Of a DNA stretch of 47,037 nt, positions 44,067-47,037 are shown in pieces (positions within the stretch are counted from its first letter, which is position 1; each line of letters begins with the position of its first letter). The notes beneath the pieces are model-generated. The model did no database searches. It was not told the DNA's origin and worked only from the letters and a program-made list of their open reading frames with translations. The position numbers were made by a program, and so were the translations under genes. The stretch comes from Thiobacillus sp. (GTDB taxonomy: Bacteria > Pseudomonadota > Gammaproteobacteria > Burkholderiales > Thiobacillaceae). The DNA is taken from positions 1 through 47,037 of the forward strand of contig JANJWS010000009.1 of NCBI GenBank assembly GCA_024709425.1, in the 5' to 3' direction.

Positions 44067-44746
44067 AATCGCGCGCCGTTGTGCTCCTTTCGGGCGGACT
44101 CGATTCGGCCACCGTGCTGGCGATCGCGCGTGACGCCGGCTACGTCTGTCACGCGCTCAGCTTCGACTACGGCCAGCGCCACACTGCCGAGCTGGCCGCC
44201 GCCGCGCGCGTGGCCAGGCTACTCGGCGCGGTCGAACATCGCGTGATCCATTTGGGCCTTGGCGACTTCGGCGGCTCCGCGCTCACCGACGCCGCCATCG
44301 ACGTTCCCGAAACGCCCACTGAAGGCATACCCGTCACCTACGTCCCCGCGCGCAACACCGTCATGCTCGCGTTGGCGCTTGCGTGGGCCGAAGTGCTAGG
44401 TGCGCGCGACATCTTCATCGGCGTCAACGCCGTCGACTATTCCGGCTATCCTGACTGTCGCCCTGAATTCATCGAAGCCTTCGAGCGCATGGCCAATCTT
44501 GCCACGCGGGCTGGCGTCGAAGGCGCCCCGCTTTCCATCCATGCGCCGCTGCAGCATCTGTCCAAGGCCGACATCATTCGCCGCGGGCTCGCGCTTGGCG
44601 TCGATTATGCCCAAACCGTGAGCTGCTACCAGGCAGGGGCGGATGGCCGCGCCTGCGGCGTGTGCGACGCCTGCCGCCTGCGCCGGCAGGGGTTCGAACA
44701 GGCTGGCATCGACGATCCAACCCTGTACAAGAAAAACCACACGTAG
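44063..44746 (+). CDS. queC: 7-cyano-7-deazaguanine synthase QueC
   Basis: 227 residues. ATP-pyrophosphatase loop [15 protein letters not shown] (SGGLDS at 10-15), [28 protein letters not shown] and a zinc site of four cysteines, 188, 198, 201 and 204 (CYQAG...CGVCDAC). It turns 7-carboxy-7-deazaguanine into preQ0 using ammonia and ATP. It follows queE with ATGA overlap. No preQ1 riboswitch is seen upstream. Confidence 0.96.
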   Translation: MKSRAVVLLSGGLDSATVLAIARDAGYVCHALSFDYGQRHTAELAAAARVARLLGAVEHRVIHLGLGDFGGSALTDAAIDVPETPTEGIPVTYVPARNTVMLALALAWAEVLGARDIFIGVNAVDYSGYPDCRPEFIEAFERMANLATRAGVEGAPLSIHAPLQHLSKADIIRRGLALGVDYAQTVSCYQAGADGRACGVCDACRLRRQGFEQAGIDDPTLYKKNHT

Positions 44747-44757
44747 TTTTGGCCTAT

Positions 44758-44786
44758 TTGATTCACACACGTGCGTGGAGAATAAT
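44758..44786 (+). promoter_or_regulatory. Sigma-70 promoter of the YeeE gene
   Basis: TTGATT (44758-44763) and AATAAT (44781-44786) with a 17-bp spacer in the short AT-rich gap after queC. The transcript would begin about 60 bases before the transporter ATG. Confidence 0.6.
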
Positions 44787-44852
44787 CGTCCGAGGCGCCC
44801 GTGTGCGCGCCAGGCCCATAACACTTAATCTATATTTGGGAGACATGCCAGC

Positions 44853-46007
44853 ATGGAAGGAATCGATCTCGTCAGCCAGGTGCTCTCGGCACTCGGTTGG
44901 GACCCCAACGACGCACAGGTCAAGATCCGCACGGTCGCGTGGCTAGGCTTCGTACTGGCCTTCGTATTCGGTTACGTCGGCAACAAGACCCACTTCTGTA
45001 CCATGGGCGCGGTATCCGACATCGTCAACATGGGTCACTGGGACCGCATGCGCGCCTGGCTGCTCGCCATCGCTGTCGCCATCATGGGTACCAGCGCACT
45101 CGTCTACACGGGTGACCTCGATGTGTCAAAGACCATCTATACGGGATCGAACTTCTACTGGCTTGCCGCGCTCGTCGGCGGCCTCACCTTTGGCGTCGGC
45201 ATGACGCTCGCCGGCGGTTGTGGCCAGCGCACCCTGGTGCGGCTTGGCGGCGGCAACCTCAAATCGGTCGTGGTGTTCCTCTTCATGGGCTACGCGGCGC
45301 TGGTCACGTTGTCCGGCATCTTTGGGGCGTTTCGCGTCGGCGTGCTGCAGGCCGAACCCGTTACCGTCTACCTTGACGGTATGCAAACCATCCCCGCGCT
45401 GTTCGGACTCGGCACGCCGGGCGGCACCCTCACGGTCGGTCTCGCCGTCGGGGTGGCAATTCTCCTGTACGTTTTTGCCAATAAAGATTTCCGTGGCAAC
45501 ACCGATAACATTCTTGCAGGCATCGTGATCGGGTTGATCGTGGTGGCGGGTTGGTACGTAACGGGCCGTTTCGGGTTCGGAGAAGATCCGGACACCCTGG
45601 AGCTCGTTTATCTTGGAACCAACTCGCATCTCGCCGAATCGATGACGTTCGTTGCGCCGCTGGGCTACACCATGAACCTATGGGCCTACTGGACCGACAG
45701 CGCAACCATCGTCACCTTCGGTGTGGCCAGCGTGTTCGGCGTGGTGATTGGCGCGTTCGTCTATGGCGTGACGCACAAGACCTTCCGCTGGGAGTCCTTC
45801 AACTCCCCGCAGGACATGTTCCGCCACATCGTCGGCGCCGTGCTGATGGGCTTCGGTGGCGTAACCGCCATGGGATGCACCATTGGTCAGGGTGTCACCG
45901 GCATCTCCACGCTCGCGGTGTCCTCGTTCATCGTGCTGGCCGCCATCATTGCAGGGGCAGCCATCACCATGAAGGTGCAATACGTCCTGCTGATGCGACA
46001 GGCCTGA
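44853..46007 (+). CDS. YeeE/YedE-family sulfur-compound transporter (TsuA-like)
   Basis: 384 residues with about 9-10 membrane helices. Three cysteines in family motifs, Cys49 (THFCTMGAVSD), Cys123 (AGGCGQRTLVR) and Cys342 (AMGCTIGQGVTG), match those that relay thiosulfate in TsuA by S-H...S contacts. Uptake of thiosulfate or a related sulfur species is likely. No TsuB/TusA gene is attached; a TlpA-type thiol protein lies 111 bp downstream and could cooperate. GGGAG lies 10 bases before ATG. Confidence 0.88.
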   Translation: MEGIDLVSQVLSALGWDPNDAQVKIRTVAWLGFVLAFVFGYVGNKTHFCTMGAVSDIVNMGHWDRMRAWLLAIAVAIMGTSALVYTGDLDVSKTIYTGSNFYWLAALVGGLTFGVGMTLAGGCGQRTLVRLGGGNLKSVVVFLFMGYAALVTLSGIFGAFRVGVLQAEPVTVYLDGMQTIPALFGLGTPGGTLTVGLAVGVAILLYVFANKDFRGNTDNILAGIVIGLIVVAGWYVTGRFGFGEDPDTLELVYLGTNSHLAESMTFVAPLGYTMNLWAYWTDSATIVTFGVASVFGVVIGAFVYGVTHKTFRWESFNSPQDMFRHIVGAVLMGFGGVTAMGCTIGQGVTGISTLAVSSFIVLAAIIAGAAITMKVQYVLLMRQA

Positions 46008-46118
46008 CGGTCTCGCGCGGAACGAAGGGGCGGCGGCCATGGTCCAAATGGACCTTGACCCCGTCTGGACGGGTTGTTACGGTAACCCAATGCGGCCTTC
46101 CGGCCGAAAGGATTGATT

Positions 46119-46718
46119 TTGAAAACGTGGTTCCGCGCCCTCTGTTTTGCACTTCTCGCCGGGCTCGCCTCGCAGGCTCACGCCAGCAAGGCCGTCAATT
46201 TCAATTTCACCGACAGCAAAGGCAAGCCTATCCAGTTGTCCGACTACCGCGGCAAATGGGTACTGGTGAACTTCTGGGCGCCATGGTGCCCGCGCTGCAA
46301 GATGGAGTTTCCCGAGCTCAATGATCTGGACGCCCGTGCAGATTTTGTCGTCATCGGCGTCGCCATGGACTATGGCATCGACATCGCCGCCGTCCATAAC
46401 ACGGTGCAGCGTTTCAACCTGCGGTTTCCGCAAGTCATCGGCACCAACCGCCGCGACCCCGGCAGCCCCGCGCTGCAGGTCGGTCCCGTCGACTACTACC
46501 CCACCTCCTATCTGTATGCGCCGGATGGCGAGATTGTGATGTTCGTTCCCGGCATCATCAGCAAGCAGAAGATTCTGGCGTTCACTGACCAGTACCGGCA
46601 GAGCAACCCCACGGCGTTCGCCCAGACCGCACCCACCGCCGAGCCTGTCGCACGCGTGCACAAGGCTACTCACAGTCAGTCTGTCGTATCGAGCAAAAAA
46701 AAAGTGATGGTGTACTGA
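46119..46718 (+). CDS. Periplasmic TlpA-like thioredoxin-fold protein
   Basis: 199 residues with a TTG start at 46119 (AAAGGA 7 bases upstream). A signal peptide MKTWFRALCFALLAGLASQAHA gives a periplasmic protein. The domain has the redox pair WAPWCPRCKMEFPEL (Cys57, Cys60) and the cis-Pro loop VDYYPTSYLYAPDGEIV. Family members reduce disulfides in cytochrome c maturation or other exported proteins; the sulfur transporter upstream suggests sulfur-related redox work. The last 40 residues are polar and end in a basic tail. Confidence 0.88.
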   Translation: MKTWFRALCFALLAGLASQAHASKAVNFNFTDSKGKPIQLSDYRGKWVLVNFWAPWCPRCKMEFPELNDLDARADFVVIGVAMDYGIDIAAVHNTVQRFNLRFPQVIGTNRRDPGSPALQVGPVDYYPTSYLYAPDGEIVMFVPGIISKQKILAFTDQYRQSNPTAFAQTAPTAEPVARVHKATHSQSVVSSKKKVMVY

Positions 46719-46752
46719 AAAAGAAATGACGCTGCGGCCCTCAAGCCGCGGA

Positions 46753-46788
46753 GCAACAAGAAAGGCGGGCGACCGCCTTTTTTGTTGC
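46753..46788 (+). terminator. Rho-independent terminator after the TlpA-like gene
   Basis: A 16-bp stem (GCAACAAGAAAGGCGG with its complement, one G-U pair) around a GCGA loop, with a T run within and after the stem. Confidence 0.92.
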
Positions 46789-46830
46789 GCGCGTCCAGCG
46801 CCCCACACGATCCGGCGACGAATCCAGCAC

Positions 46831-46860
46831 TTTACCCAGCACGATCCATTCGTTTATAAT
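46831..46860 (+). promoter_or_regulatory. Sigma-70 promoter of tRNA-Lys
   Basis: TTTACC (46831-46836) and perfect TATAAT (46855-46860) with an 18-bp spacer, about 37 bases before the mature tRNA 5' end. Confidence 0.8.
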
Positions 46861-46896
46861 CGCAGGCTTTCGTGGATATGCCACGGCAGCCACATG

Positions 46897-46972
46897 GGGT
46901 CGGTAGCTCAGCCGGTAGAGCAGCGGACTTTTAATCCGTTGGTCGCGAGTTCGAATCTCGCCCGACCCACCA
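46897..46972 (+). tRNA. tRNA-Lys (anticodon UUU)
   Basis: 76 bases with encoded CCA. Acceptor GGGTCGG pairs with CCGACCC. The D arm has AGCTCAGCCGGTAGAGCA, the anticodon arm GCGGA-CTTTTAA-TCCGT gives anticodon TTT, the variable loop is short, and the T arm is GCGAG-TTCGAAT-CTCGC. Discriminator A. A promoter lies upstream and a terminator downstream, so it is transcribed alone. Confidence 0.98.
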
Positions 46973-46977
46973 CATTC

Positions 46978-47006
46978 AGAAAGCCACGGTCCGCCGTGGC
47001 TTTCTT
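46978..47006 (+). terminator. Rho-independent terminator of tRNA-Lys
   Basis: AGAAAGCCACGG and CCGTGGCTTTCT form a 12-bp stem with a TCCG loop, followed by TCATTTC. It lies five bases after the tRNA CCA end. Confidence 0.88.
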
Positions 47007-47037
47007 CATTTCGGGCCACGAGTCGCGACTGACGCAA

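Noticed and set aside
46741..47037. Minus-strand open frame across tRNA-Lys (EIRTRDQRIKSPLLYRLSYRP)
   Set aside because: This is the well-known false protein produced by antisense translation of a tRNA gene; it covers the tRNA and two terminators.

Overview
The window is about 47 kb of GC-rich (mostly around 65% by eye), densely packed chromosomal DNA from a Gram-negative bacterium, almost certainly a betaproteobacterium. Grounds are the rpsP-rimM-trmD-rplS and rplM-rpsI operons, ybgC-tolQRAB-pal-cpoB, a small-porin gene, a sigma-54-type pilA promoter and stand-alone erpA. A YeeE/YedE sulfur-compound transporter, a class III (anaerobic) ribonucleotide reductase and small c-type cytochrome/hemerythrin genes suggest a facultatively anaerobic, perhaps sulfur-oxidising Nitrosomonadales/Thiobacillus-like organism. 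The genus is inference only.

Layout. 1-8.7 kb, mostly minus strand: ybaK (partial), a hybrid sensor kinase, xerD-ogt-trpB2, the rplS/trmD/rimM/rpsP operon and a zinc metallopeptidase. 9-11 kb: a porin with a structured leader and a Cys-rich protein. 11-16.5 kb: a minus-strand set (hemerythrin, DUF2249, heme-copper-like membrane protein) divergent from nrdD, a separate small gene carrying the glycyl-radical site, and nrdG. 16.7-19.2 kb: erpA, argC, rpsI, rplM. 19.3-25 kb, accessory: YdcF and OsmC proteins, a ParDE-type toxin-antitoxin pair, a REP-type transposase element, an AT-richer alkaline-phosphatase-superfamily membrane enzyme and pilA. 25-32.3 kb: a Mut7-C protein, cytochrome c lipoprotein, DUF302, a radical SAM/SPASM enzyme, DUF2288, a HerA-like ATPase coupled to a Phd-like antitoxin, and vapBC. 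32.3-38.2 kb: ROK kinase, yebC, a four-helix-bundle gene bounded by inverted repeats, ruvC, ruvA, a diguanylate cyclase and ruvB. 38.2-47 kb: ybgC, tolQRAB, pal, cpoB, queE, queC, YeeE, a TlpA-like protein and tRNA-Lys.

Most notable points. (1) The anaerobic ribonucleotide reductase is split: the large nrdD frame stops after its zinc-site cysteines, and the RVMGYHRP glycyl-radical motif sits in a separate 62-codon gene in the same frame, after one TGA and with its own ribosome binding site. (2) An S23-type four-helix-bundle gene lies between perfect 18-bp inverted repeats made of a GTGAGGC heptamer. It sits between yebC and ruvC and appears to have removed the ruvC start codon: the conserved ILGIDPG start of RuvC is intact, but no ATG, GTG or TTG lies in frame upstream of it. 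(3) Several gene edges (DUF2249 start, erpA end, rplM end) are locally duplicated, which suggests recurrent short tandem duplication in this genome.
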